A stretch of DNA of 64,000 bases from Simkaniaceae bacterium (GTDB taxonomy: Bacteria > Chlamydiota > Chlamydiia > Chlamydiales > JACRBE01): assembly GCA_022763045.1 (NCBI GenBank), contig JALEGI010000020.1, positions 62,001 to 126,000 on the forward strand, in the 5' to 3' direction. The notes below the pieces were generated by a model that ran no database searches, had not been told where the DNA came from, and worked only from the letters and a program-made list of their open reading frames with translations. Of this stretch, positions 35,589-44,089 are shown piece by piece (within the stretch, counting starts at the first letter, position 1; each line of letters begins with the position of its first letter). The translations under genes were made by a program, and so were the position numbers.

Positions 35589-36200
35589 ATGTTTGGTTTT
35601 AATTTTGATCCTGCAAGAGGATCTCTTACAGCACAAAGATTTGATGCTGAGTATTCGTTTGACACAGCTCACGATCTTGCATGTACCTTTATCGCTCGCC
35701 TGCCTGGAAGAGTGACCAAAATTGACATGGGAGACTATGACGCAAGTCATCCCGCTCTTATGAATTTGGTTTCTCACGTTGGTGGTGCTCTACAATCATT
35801 GGAATTAAATTTATTCGGGGCAAGTGATTTAGAGGCAGATTTGGTATTAAAAAATATCTGTATTTGGTGTCCAAGACTCGATTCTATTGAAATTGATTCG
35901 CTTCCTCAGAGTAAACATGTCTATTCGGTTTTTTCTAAACTGGTACCTCGTCTCAGAGAGATAAAAGGGAGCAATTGGAATTTAAAATTTCCCAAGAATA
36001 CTCAAGTTTTATATGAGAGTATCGGCGCATCTATATACTTAAAGGCTGTTGTATTAGCTAATTTACGTACTACAGAAGAGACGATGCAAGGGTTAGCCAA
36101 ATCCTTATCGAGTGTAAAAACTCTTAGAAAAATTAATGTGGATGCATTCTTGGGTAAGCATATAGGCGAGTTTACTGCTCACTACAGGCGTCCATCATAG
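35589..36200 (+). CDS. Leucine-rich-repeat-like hypothetical protein
   Basis: About 203 residues. The middle has weak leucine-rich-repeat spacing (ALQSLELNLFGASDLEADL, CPRLDSIEIDSLP, VPRLREIKGSNW, SSVKTLRKINVDAFLG). ATG 35589 (MFGFNFD) is used; no clear ribosome site is seen, and a TATAGT lies about ten bases upstream. No signal peptide. Base composition is AT-rich compared with its neighbours. LRR proteins in chlamydia-like bacteria are often host-directed, but that is inference. Confidence 0.55.
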   Translation: MFGFNFDPARGSLTAQRFDAEYSFDTAHDLACTFIARLPGRVTKIDMGDYDASHPALMNLVSHVGGALQSLELNLFGASDLEADLVLKNICIWCPRLDSIEIDSLPQSKHVYSVFSKLVPRLREIKGSNWNLKFPKNTQVLYESIGASIYLKAVVLANLRTTEETMQGLAKSLSSVKTLRKINVDAFLGKHIGEFTAHYRRPS

Positions 36201-36214
36201 GCTAGTGAATTCGC

Positions 36215-37138
36215 TTACGGTGCTGTGAGATAAGATTTCGTTTGATTTTTCACTTGAGCTGTTGAAATAAAGTGTTGCCACTTGTTGTCGCGCAGGCGTA
36301 GCCCTTTAATATTCGGAACCCAATTTGGTGGGGTAACCACCGAGCCTGCATACCAACCTGGGCGCCAAAGGGCGATCCGTTTTGCATTGCCGCAGACGAC
36401 AAGGGTTGGGAGGCCTAAATTGGAGGCGAGGTGGGAGATGCCCGATTCATTGCCGATCATGAAGCGCGACTGGTAGACAGTTGCAGCAACCTCTGAGAGA
36501 TTTTTTAGAAGAGGCACCTCAAAGCCGAGTTTGCGCAGCTCATGCCATTGCGACCACTCGCTGGGGCTAGTTATGAAACAGGGAGTCAATCCTTGAGTGA
36601 GAAGCCACTTGCCCAGTGAGATGAATTTGCTCCGAGTCCATGTGCGCAGAGGAGTCGTGCTTGTGGGGTGGATAATCACGCGCTTTGGGTTGCGCTCAAG
36701 GTGCGCAGGGACAACAAGTCCATTATTTTTTGAGACTTCGGGTAGATCGAGCAGGCTGCTAATCGCCGCTGCAATGTTGTTTGTCATGGGAACACTGGCG
36801 TCGAATTTCTGGTCCCAAGAGGTGAGTGGGCCGTGCTTGTGTGGCTCGTGCGTGGGGTAGAAGACGCTTAAGTTGGACAATCTACCGATGCGATAGTCGC
36901 AGATAATTGCTTTTGACTGCGCTGAGTTGTCATTTTGTAAGACAATGAGATCATACTCTTCGATATCATCTGGTGTGATGGCGAATTTGTGGTCGGGAAA
37001 CCACTCCTGCATCTGGTAGAGGTGGGGATTGTAGGTGGTGACCTCATAGCCCTCATTGAGCAGACGGTGCGAGGCGATCATCATCATGAGCCCATCGCCA
37101 AATCCCTTTGCAGTAATCACCGCCGCTTTTTTAGCCAT
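36215..37138 (-). CDS. GT9-family glycosyltransferase (heptosyltransferase-like), copy 2
   Basis: About 307 residues. The C-terminal donor-binding half has the GT9 signature FMIGNESGISHLASNLGLPT and VVCGN, with IIHPTST upstream. The N-terminus has AVITAKGFGDGLMMMIASH. GT9 enzymes build the LPS inner core with ADP-heptose donors, although chlamydial GT9-like proteins may use other sugars. It overlaps the preceding paralog by eight bases. Both follow the groEL paralog on one strand. Confidence 0.85.
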   Translation of the reverse strand: MAKKAAVITAKGFGDGLMMMIASHRLLNEGYEVTTYNPHLYQMQEWFPDHKFAITPDDIEEYDLIVLQNDNSAQSKAIICDYRIGRLSNLSVFYPTHEPHKHGPLTSWDQKFDASVPMTNNIAAAISSLLDLPEVSKNNGLVVPAHLERNPKRVIIHPTSTTPLRTWTRSKFISLGKWLLTQGLTPCFITSPSEWSQWHELRKLGFEVPLLKNLSEVAATVYQSRFMIGNESGISHLASNLGLPTLVVCGNAKRIALWRPGWYAGSVVTPPNWVPNIKGLRLRDNKWQHFISTAQVKNQTKSYLTAP

Positions 37139-37985
37139 GGGCCAGCCTCTTAAAATCTTTTAGGACACGCGAAGCAGGAACAAATGTCTGCCAGTGGCGG
37201 TCACGGAAGGGCCAACCGATTCCCTTGAAGTTTGGTAGTGGCCACTTGAGCGTCGACACGCTACCTCGGCACCAGCTAGGACGCCACATGCGCGCCACTT
37301 TAGGGTTGCCAGAGATTGTGAGGGTGGGAATTTGTACGTTGGAGGCTAAGTGCCCCACTCCCGAATCGTTACCAATAAAAAAGCCCGATTCGTGAATAAA
37401 GCGGGCAAGCTCTAATAGGTTTGGGAAGGTGACGATTTCAAATCCGGCATTTTCGAGCTGCGCCCACTGAGGCTTTTCCTCGGGGGCCATAACAAATACC
37501 GGTTCAAAGCCGGTGAGTGATTTTGCTAGGCGCAAAAATTGATCAGGGCGCCAGTTTTTGCGCGCATCGCCACTTGTGGGGTGGATCACGACGCGACGGG
37601 GATTGGCGCGGTGGGAGAGATCGCGGCCGATCTCAATGCCATTGTCGCGATTGCCAATGAAGCGCTCAAGGTTTTCGACGACCGTTGACTTTGGATCAAA
37701 GAGAAAGTCTCCCTCGCGCATCTGGGAGCAGGGCTTGGGAAAGAGAAACTGCATCCGCGCGTCGCGTCCGCGCATTAAATCCCACGCCTCTTTTGAGTTG
37801 TCGTTTTGGATGATGATCCGCTCATAATCGTCTAGCGTCCCTTCGTTAAATTTTGCCTCAGGGAAGAGGGGAGAGAGCAATTTTCCATGGGGGTGAAAGA
37901 GCACCGCATCTGGAATATTGTGGGCGACGATCCTCATTAAGAGCCCGTCGCCAATCCCCTTAGCGCAGACGATTGCTGTCTTCAA
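37131..37985 (-). CDS. GT9-family glycosyltransferase (heptosyltransferase-like), copy 1
   Basis: About 284 residues, paralog of the next gene. It shares AIVCAKGIGDGLLMRIVAHN at the N-terminus, RVVIHPTSGDARKNW, FFIGNDSGVGHLASNVQIPT and ISGNPKVARMWRPSW near the C-terminus. FIGNDSG is closer to the classical GT9 form than in copy 2. The start ATG overlaps the groEL stop by four bases. Acceptor and donor cannot be read from the sequence. Confidence 0.85.
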   Translation of the reverse strand: MKTAIVCAKGIGDGLLMRIVAHNIPDAVLFHPHGKLLSPLFPEAKFNEGTLDDYERIIIQNDNSKEAWDLMRGRDARMQFLFPKPCSQMREGDFLFDPKSTVVENLERFIGNRDNGIEIGRDLSHRANPRRVVIHPTSGDARKNWRPDQFLRLAKSLTGFEPVFVMAPEEKPQWAQLENAGFEIVTFPNLLELARFIHESGFFIGNDSGVGHLASNVQIPTLTISGNPKVARMWRPSWCRGSVSTLKWPLPNFKGIGWPFRDRHWQTFVPASRVLKDFKRLAHG

Positions 37986-39544
37986 GCCTCTTCCTCAGCA
38001 TCGCCGATGAGAACTTCAGAGAGCAGCACGACGCCTGCAGTAGAAGCGGCATAGGTTAGCGAGTTGATCACAACTTTCGCAGGATCAATTACGCCTGCTG
38101 CAGCGAGATCTTCCATCTGATCGCTTGCTGCATTGAAGCCCATGTTGCCACCGACTTGAGCGATGTAGACTGCAGGATCGTGGCCAGAGTTTTTGACAAT
38201 CTGTCTGAAGGGAGCCTCCAGAGCCTTGCAAACGATTTGCATGCCAATCGCCTCATCGCCGCTCAGCTCGAGCTTTAGAGCTTTTGCCGCATTGAGCAGA
38301 GCAACGCCACCACCTAGTACAACACCTGAATCGACAGCAGCTCGTGTCGAGTTGAGTGAGTCGTTGAAAATTTGCTTACGACGCTTGAGCTCAGGTTCAG
38401 TATGTGCGCCCACGCGAATCATCGCAACGCCTTTTGAAAACTTGCCAATACGCTCATCGAGTTTTTCCTGATCGTACTTGCTTGTTGCTGCAGCGCGCTC
38501 GGCCTCTAGTAGCTTCACTCTCTGGTCGATCGCCTCTTGAGGAGCCGCGCCACCGACAAGTGTTGTGTGGTCTTTAGTGATCTCTACGCGCTCGCAGCTG
38601 CCGAGAACGGCAGGGTCGGCATCTTTTAGCGACATATCCGTATCAGCAGTGACAAGGGTTGCTCCCGTTAGAACAGCGATGTCTTCGAGCATCGCTTTTT
38701 TCTTATCGCCGAATCCGGGCGCCTTGACAGCAGCGATCTTGAGTGTTCCACGTAGCTTGTTCACAACAAGTGTTGAGAGCGCGTCGCCCTCGACATCGTC
38801 AGCGATGATCAAAAACTCACTACCGCCTGCAGCAGCTGTCTGCAGTAGGTTCAAAATCTCTTGAATTGAGCTCACCTTCTTGTCTGTGACCAGGATCTTC
38901 GGATTGCTCATCTCGCAAATTTGCTTTTCAGCATCTGTCATAAAGTAGCCGCTCATGTAGCCGCGATCGAAGCGCATGCCCTTGACCATCTCGATGCCAG
39001 TCTCGGTCCCTTTGCCATCTTCAATTGTAATCACGCCCTTTTTGCCAACGAGCTCAATCGCTTGACAAATCACATCGCCAATGCTCGCATCGCCAGAGGC
39101 AGAGACGCGTGCAATATTGCGGATATCCTCATCTTTTTCGACACTCATCGCGCTCTCTTCGAGCTTTGCCTTTAAAGCATCGACCGTCTTTTCCATGCCG
39201 CGCTTAACCAAAATAGGACTTGCGCCAGCTGCAATGTGCTTCACCCCTTGGCGCACGAGCTCGCGGGTCAAGATGATGCCTGTTGTCGTGCCATCGCCTG
39301 AATTGTCTTTAATCTTACTTGAGACCTCTTTGCCCAGCGCCACGCCCATGTTGACATACTGATCTTTTGTCTCGACATCGTCGACAACTGAGTGGCCATC
39401 ATTTGTGATTTTCGGAGCGCCCCAGGAGGCGTCTAAGCCTACATTCAATCCCTTCGGTCCAAGAGTCGGCCCAATCACATCGGCCAAAATGTCGATCCCC
39501 TCGAGGAGTTTCTCGCGTGTTTCTTCGAATACTAGGTCTTTCAT
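37982..39544 (-). CDS. GroEL paralog (Chlamydia GroEL3-like position)
   Basis: About 520 residues, a full-length chaperonin. ATPase residues are kept: TLGPKGLNV, ITNDGHSV (catalytic Asp), GDGTTTG, NDSLNSTRAAV (second Asp) and GGGVALL. Residues for GroES contact in the apical domain (ILNLLQ, DALSTLVVN) are also kept. It lacks the C-terminal Gly-Gly-Met tail (ends IGDAEEEA) and no groES is beside it. Chlamydiae carry three groEL genes, and one (CT755) lies just before murF as here. Its partner genes are two GT9 transferases. Confidence 0.9.
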   Translation of the reverse strand: MKDLVFEETREKLLEGIDILADVIGPTLGPKGLNVGLDASWGAPKITNDGHSVVDDVETKDQYVNMGVALGKEVSSKIKDNSGDGTTTGIILTRELVRQGVKHIAAGASPILVKRGMEKTVDALKAKLEESAMSVEKDEDIRNIARVSASGDASIGDVICQAIELVGKKGVITIEDGKGTETGIEMVKGMRFDRGYMSGYFMTDAEKQICEMSNPKILVTDKKVSSIQEILNLLQTAAAGGSEFLIIADDVEGDALSTLVVNKLRGTLKIAAVKAPGFGDKKKAMLEDIAVLTGATLVTADTDMSLKDADPAVLGSCERVEITKDHTTLVGGAAPQEAIDQRVKLLEAERAAATSKYDQEKLDERIGKFSKGVAMIRVGAHTEPELKRRKQIFNDSLNSTRAAVDSGVVLGGGVALLNAAKALKLELSGDEAIGMQIVCKALEAPFRQIVKNSGHDPAVYIAQVGGNMGFNAASDQMEDLAAAGVIDPAKVVINSLTYAASTAGVVLLSEVLIGDAEEEA

Positions 39545-39578
39545 AGGTGCTCCAACATTGATTTTGTCAGAGAGAATT

Positions 39579-40349
39579 TTAGTCGATCTTCTTTTTTTTA
39601 GAAAGACATTGTTGGTAGATTTCTTTTTGCGGCCGGCCGCTCATTTCCGCTGCAAAGCGGATAGCCTCGCGCGGTCTTGCACCCATCTTCTCCAGTCTCT
39701 CCACTAGCGCCATCACCTCGACAAGTGGCGCTCTTCCCTCGCCCTCAATCAAAAGCACCATCTCGCCCTTAGCCGTTACCTCAATCTCATCGGCCCTGCC
39801 GCAGACGACCTCTTCAAAAACCTTCGTCAGCTCGCGCACCACCCAAACTCTCCAGTCGTGACACGCCCCCAAAATTCGCTTCAAATCGTGCGGCGCCACA
39901 TAAAAAATCGATATCCCTTCATACCGCCTTGCTGCCAAAAGCGCCTCACGCCACTTCTTCTCAGGCGGGTATCCTAAAAACTGCAGCGGGCGATCGCCCA
40001 CCCCGCACAAAGCCGCCGCACAAGCAAACGCGCAAGGTCCCGGCACAATTGTCGCCTCCACCTCCCGTATCAATGCGCACCCAGGATCGCAAATCCCTGG
40101 CAACCCCGCATCGCTCATCAACCCAACCTTCAATCCACTCTCAATATCCCCAACTACACGCTCATGCAAAGACCTTTCACTAAACTTGTGAAAGCTCTTC
40201 ATGGGTGTCTCAATGCGATGTGCTTTTAATAATTTGCCACTCTGACGAGTGTCTTCGACTAGCAGATAGTCACACTCGCGCATGACTTCTATTGCTCTTT
40301 GACTGATGTCACCCATATTCCCTATGGGTGTTCCGATAATATACAACAT
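39579..40349 (-). CDS. rsmI: Ribosomal RNA 2'-O-ribose methyltransferase RsmI
   Basis: About 256 residues. The tetrapyrrole-methylase fold starts with LYIIGTPIGNMGDIS, then DYLLVEDTRQSGKLL, GLMSDAGLPGICDPG and IVPGPCA, which are the RsmI marks. It methylates the ribose of C1402 in 16S rRNA using S-adenosylmethionine. C-terminus (PREAIRFAAEMSGRPQKEIYQ) is the usual helical tail. It lies immediately downstream of tRNA-Cys on the minus strand. Confidence 0.93.
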   Translation of the reverse strand: MLYIIGTPIGNMGDISQRAIEVMRECDYLLVEDTRQSGKLLKAHRIETPMKSFHKFSERSLHERVVGDIESGLKVGLMSDAGLPGICDPGCALIREVEATIVPGPCAFACAAALCGVGDRPLQFLGYPPEKKWREALLAARRYEGISIFYVAPHDLKRILGACHDWRVWVVRELTKVFEEVVCGRADEIEVTAKGEMVLLIEGEGRAPLVEVMALVERLEKMGARPREAIRFAAEMSGRPQKEIYQQCLSKKKKID

Positions 40350-40356
40350 TTTTTAA

Positions 40357-40427
40357 AGGTGGCACCCAGATTCGAACTGGGGGTAGAGGCTTTGCAGGCC
40401 CCGGCCTTACCACTTGGCTATGCCACC
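40357..40427 (-). tRNA. tRNA-Cys (GCA)
   Basis: On the minus strand GGTGGCA pairs with TGCCACC as acceptor stem; the anticodon loop CTGCAAA gives GCA; the T loop is TTCGAAT. The discriminator is T73, the identity base of tRNA-Cys. No CCA is encoded. It is 71 bases long. Its 5' leader and first seven bases are repeated, inverted, in the tandem repeats upstream. Confidence 0.95.
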
Positions 40428-40530
40428 ATTTGTTTTTGATGAAGCTTGAGATTTTCGTCGGAGCAACCTACCCATCTGGTATGCTGGCTCCGACGAAAAC
40501 TCGATCTTCACCAAAAACAAGATGGTGGCA
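40421..40530. repeat. Imperfect inverted repeat spanning the tRNA-Cys 5' leader
   Basis: Minus-strand bases 40470-40421 (tRNA leader plus the first seven tRNA bases) align with plus-strand bases 40481-40530 at about 42 of 50 positions with small gaps, including TTTTCGTCGGAGC at 40452-40464 against GCTCCGACGAAAA at 40487-40499, and ATGGTGGCA at both outer ends. The two arms would form a long stem with a ten-base loop, placing the tRNA's 5' end inside it. Confidence 0.8.
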
Positions 40531-40735
40531 TCACTCTGCCCACCGGTATAATTAAGCAACCTACCCATCTGGTATGCTGGCTCCGACGAAAACTCGATCT
40601 TCACCAAAAACAAGATGGTGGCACCACTCTGCCCACCGGTATAATTAAGCAACCTACCCACATGGTATGCTGGCTCTGAGAAAAACTCAATCGCCGTCAA
40701 AACCAATATGGTGGCAACACTCTACCTACCGAATC
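40463..40735. repeat. 93-bp tandem repeat, two near-identical units and one diverged
   Basis: Unit 1 (40463-40555) and unit 2 (40556-40648) differ at one base. Unit 3 (40649 to about 40735) is diverged and partial. Each unit carries a copy of the tRNA-Cys leader and first seven bases in the opposite orientation. The period is divisible by three, so a 31-residue peptide repeat can be read on the minus strand, but it runs into the tRNA and is not taken as a gene. The gap 40428-40838 holds only this block plus 100 plain bases. Confidence 0.9.
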
Positions 40736-40838
40736 CACTTCTCCTCACACGCTGTGCAAGAATCAAAAACTGCGAAAAGTATGCCCGATCCACTACCTCT
40801 TTGTCAAGCGAGTAGATCTGTTGGATGATTAGCGGAGC

Positions 40839-42797
40839 CTAAATTATTAGGTTCATGTCCTTCGCAATCATTTTTGCTACGCTTTTTGGGAGGCATTTGT
40901 TCGAAAGGCGATTCAAATGATTCTGTATGAAATAATCTAGTCTCTCTTCATCATCTGGATCCCCCAATACAAAGCCAATGTGAGTGTAGAGACCATCTAA
41001 ATCAGCATGGCTAAGATTTGGAATGTTGAGCTCCATCACGTCGTCATCGTCGTTTTGTAAAATTATTAGGTCAATCAGATCCGTGAAGGGGTGGTATTTG
41101 CCATCGGTTTTCTTTTCTGCAATCTCACAGAATTTCCCTGCTGGTATGTCTGCTAAAATTTTTTCTACCAATGGCATCGGGTTCCCTAAAAGTCGATAGG
41201 CATCATTGCGACTTACGCCATCGACTGAAAGTGGATTGAATCTAGCTCGAATTGATTCAGCAGATCGAACTGGTCTTTTGAGCTCTCTTATGGCAGCTTT
41301 AAGATACGTTTGTTGCTTGCGCTGGTCTTCAGTTGCCGGATGGTCGAGAGTGGGAGTTGACAAAAGAGTTTCATAGTTTTCTAAAAGTTTATCTAATAAA
41401 AGGCCTTCAAGACGTTTTTCAATGAGCGTTCGGACAGCTCCTTTGTTCAAAATGTGATTTCTCTCAGACGGCGGAAGTTTTTGGAGTAGATGTCTGACAT
41501 AACCTTGGACATCTGGGTTTTTGTCGCCATCTTTATTGGCAGCATCGAGTACTTGTTCGATGATAGTGGTCCCGTTAATGTCCCCAAGAAAATGCATGCG
41601 AGCAGTTCTGACTCTTTCATCAGTTGCAAGGTCGCTTTTGCTAAAGATTGCATCATGTTTTGGCTGCCCAAGTCCAAGCTCTGGGCCGAGTTGACTGATT
41701 TGAAAAGTTCCTATTGAGTGCCACTCGTGAGAGCAGCGTTTCAAGAATTGCCACTCGCGAAAATGGGGGTTTCTTACTCTACCTCGATGCGCGCCTTGAC
41801 CGATCCTCCTTAGAATCGCCCCTCTTCTATTCGTATAGAGCTCAGAGAGAAAATAATCTTTTGCATTTTGCGCAGGATTGGTGTTTTGGCCACGTGATAG
41901 AATTTCAATTCTAGGAAGAATGTCAACGATAGAGGAATACCAAGAAGGGTGGCAGGCTTGAAGCTTTTCAAACCAGAGCTGTAATTCAATATTGATTAAT
42001 TCTCTATAGGCAGCCTGATCTTCAGAGCTATCAATTGCATCTATCTTCTTTTCAAGATTATTTAGGTGGTAAATTAGTTGTCGATAGGTGACATCTAAAC
42101 TTTGCCAGAAAGCGACATAGTCACTTTGTCTATTGCCAACGTAGTTCACACCTTGCACCCGGTGGTGTTGTCCCGCCCTGATGTAGCCAATGTTTCTCTC
42201 AATGCTAGTTGCAACTTGTTCTAATAGGTGTTTTTGTGATTGAAAACCTTGGCTATTTCCTGAAACGCTGCATATTTTGTCTACTAATGTTGTAACGTCA
42301 ATAGAAGCTGTTTTTCTCTTCATATCTGGGTCGTTAACGGAAATAGTATTGGGTTTAAAACGCAAACTGTTGTAGTTCAGGATTGGGATGCCTTGACGCA
42401 CCATCTCGGCTTTCTTATTAATAATGCGCTGGCGCTCATGCGTTGTTCCATTGGCTTTTGCCTCTAAGATGCGCATTGCTGCGCAGGGAAGAATAATCCA
42501 AAAGAGAAAGATCAGACCTATTACCGATAGGACTTTTCTGCCAACGGAATAGGTCAACTTTTGCACAGCAAGGGCGGTTATTGGGATGTCGTTTGGAAGG
42601 GAGTGGCTTTGGCCGCGCACAACTCCACAATAGATAACTTCTTTTTTATACCATGGATCGAGAAACCAGGAGGTTGCGGCTCCCAAGATGTTGCCACCGG
42701 TGTTTGAGGCGCGAATTTCATGTCGTGAGCCGTTGCGGGGTGCATAGCGAACTGGTACGGCATTTACTTCAGCCGATAAAATTCCAAAACAACCCAT
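40839..42797 (-). CDS. Large unknown membrane-associated protein
   Basis: About 652 residues, unrecognised. AAAGGAG nine bases before the ATG supports the start. A strong hydrophobic segment (VLSVIGLIFLFWIILPCAAM) near residue 95 is the only clear membrane helix. The rest is helical and charged, with two motifs of note: a His-rich HHRVQGVNYVGN and a long C-terminal acidic stretch (DDDDVMELNIPNLSHADLDG). No catalytic signature is seen. A chlamydial inclusion-membrane protein would normally show a bilobed hydrophobic pair, which is not obvious here. It is divergent from murF. Confidence 0.65.
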   Translation of the reverse strand: MGCFGILSAEVNAVPVRYAPRNGSRHEIRASNTGGNILGAATSWFLDPWYKKEVIYCGVVRGQSHSLPNDIPITALAVQKLTYSVGRKVLSVIGLIFLFWIILPCAAMRILEAKANGTTHERQRIINKKAEMVRQGIPILNYNSLRFKPNTISVNDPDMKRKTASIDVTTLVDKICSVSGNSQGFQSQKHLLEQVATSIERNIGYIRAGQHHRVQGVNYVGNRQSDYVAFWQSLDVTYRQLIYHLNNLEKKIDAIDSSEDQAAYRELINIELQLWFEKLQACHPSWYSSIVDILPRIEILSRGQNTNPAQNAKDYFLSELYTNRRGAILRRIGQGAHRGRVRNPHFREWQFLKRCSHEWHSIGTFQISQLGPELGLGQPKHDAIFSKSDLATDERVRTARMHFLGDINGTTIIEQVLDAANKDGDKNPDVQGYVRHLLQKLPPSERNHILNKGAVRTLIEKRLEGLLLDKLLENYETLLSTPTLDHPATEDQRKQQTYLKAAIRELKRPVRSAESIRARFNPLSVDGVSRNDAYRLLGNPMPLVEKILADIPAGKFCEIAEKKTDGKYHPFTDLIDLIILQNDDDDVMELNIPNLSHADLDGLYTHIGFVLGDPDDEERLDYFIQNHLNRLSNKCLPKSVAKMIAKDMNLII

Positions 42798-42892
42798 AAC
42801 TAGATTCTCCTTTAATTTAGGTAGGCAGTATACATAGCGTTATATTTTAAGAATACATAAAGAAAATTTGGAATATGTAAAAATTGAGGGGA

Positions 42893-44089
42893 ATGCTAGA
42901 GTTTCTATCTATGAATTGTTTTGATAGTCGATCGGTGAGGCGGGGGGATACGTTTTTTGCGCTCCAAGGGGAGCGGGTGAGTGGGGAATCTTTCTTGGAG
43001 GAGGTGGCGCAGCGGGGTGCGAGCTCTGCGGTGGTCTCAAAGGCATACAATGGGCCGAGCTATGGTATGGAGCTCACCTATGTTGATGATGTGCTCGCTG
43101 AACTGCAGAGAAGGGCGCGCGCGCGCCTGGAGGCTTGGGATGTCCCGGTGATTGGTATTACCGGTTCAGTTGGCAAAACGACAATGAAAGATTTTACTGC
43201 GAAAATTTTGAGCGAGCAATTTGTCGTGGGCTCACCTATTGGTAGCTATAATTCTCAAGTGAGCTTGCCAATTACGATTTTAAATTTTAGTGGAAGTGAA
43301 GAGGTGCTAGTTCTTGAGCTTGGCATGAATCAGCCTGGTGAGATGGCACGCCTTGTTTCGATTGCGCGGCCTACGGGGGCGATTTTGACGCATGTGAGCG
43401 GCTCGCATCTGGGCTTTTTTGACGATTTATCGGGGATTGCGCGCGAGAAGGTGGAGATTTTCAACTCCGATCGGCTGAAGTGGGGACTAGTGAGTGAGCA
43501 GGCGAGCAAATGGTGTAGTGCAGAGGTCTATGGCTATGAGCGCAAGGGAGATTGTGTGCGCATTGGAGATAGTCCCTGGTTTGACTTTCACATGCTCGAG
43601 GCGCACTTTCTGGCAAATCTCTCTGGGGCGTGTATGTGCGCGCGAAAACTCGACATGGATTGGCAGACAATCATTGCTGGAGCTACAAAGCTTAAGCCCT
43701 CGCGTCACCGTTTTGAGCGAATTGAAAAAGAGGGTGTGACAATTATCGACGATAGTTATAATGCGTCGGAAGTTTCTACGATAAATGCTCTCAAACATCT
43801 TCCTGAGGGAAAAAAGCGCCTTTTGGTTTTTGGTGAAATTGGAGAGCTCGGCAGGTTCTCGAAGGGGGCACATGAGGCAGTTGCGCAGGTCGCCCTTGAG
43901 TGTGTCGATGTGGCGCTTTGTCTTGGAGAGGGCTCTAAGCCAATTGTGGAGGCATTTGCTAAGATGGGCAAATATAGTCTGCTTGCAAAAGACAAAGGTG
44001 AGTTGAAGAGAGAGATGGAGCGTATTGGAGCCGATGTGGTTTTAGTCAAGGGCTCAAAGTACCACGCGCTATGGGAAGTAATTGAATGA
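42893..44089 (+). CDS. murF: UDP-MurNAc-tripeptide:D-Ala-D-Ala ligase MurF
   Basis: About 398 residues. Joins D-Ala-D-Ala to the UDP-MurNAc-tripeptide. N-terminal FDSRSVRRGDTFFALQGERVSG, P-loop ITGSVGKTTMKDF, SYNSQVSLP, ELGMNQPGEMA and IIDDSYNA are family signatures. The start is uncertain: TTG 42884, ATG 42893 and ATG 42911 are in frame, with AGGGG at 42887-42891 too close for the second and too far for the third. First gene of a chain of overlapping mur/fts genes, each joined to the next by a short overlap. Confidence 0.9.
   Translation: MLEFLSMNCFDSRSVRRGDTFFALQGERVSGESFLEEVAQRGASSAVVSKAYNGPSYGMELTYVDDVLAELQRRARARLEAWDVPVIGITGSVGKTTMKDFTAKILSEQFVVGSPIGSYNSQVSLPITILNFSGSEEVLVLELGMNQPGEMARLVSIARPTGAILTHVSGSHLGFFDDLSGIAREKVEIFNSDRLKWGLVSEQASKWCSAEVYGYERKGDCVRIGDSPWFDFHMLEAHFLANLSGACMCARKLDMDWQTIIAGATKLKPSRHRFERIEKEGVTIIDDSYNASEVSTINALKHLPEGKKRLLVFGEIGELGRFSKGAHEAVAQVALECVDVALCLGEGSKPIVEAFAKMGKYSLLAKDKGELKREMERIGADVVLVKGSKYHALWEVIE

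Noticed and set aside
40407-40706. Minus frame with a 31-residue peptide repeat
   Set aside because: The repeat period (93) happens to be a multiple of three; the frame runs into tRNA-Cys, has no clear ribosome site and no independent support.
40463-40735. CRISPR array
   Set aside because: The units are contiguous 93-bp direct repeats without unique spacers, and no cas genes are near.
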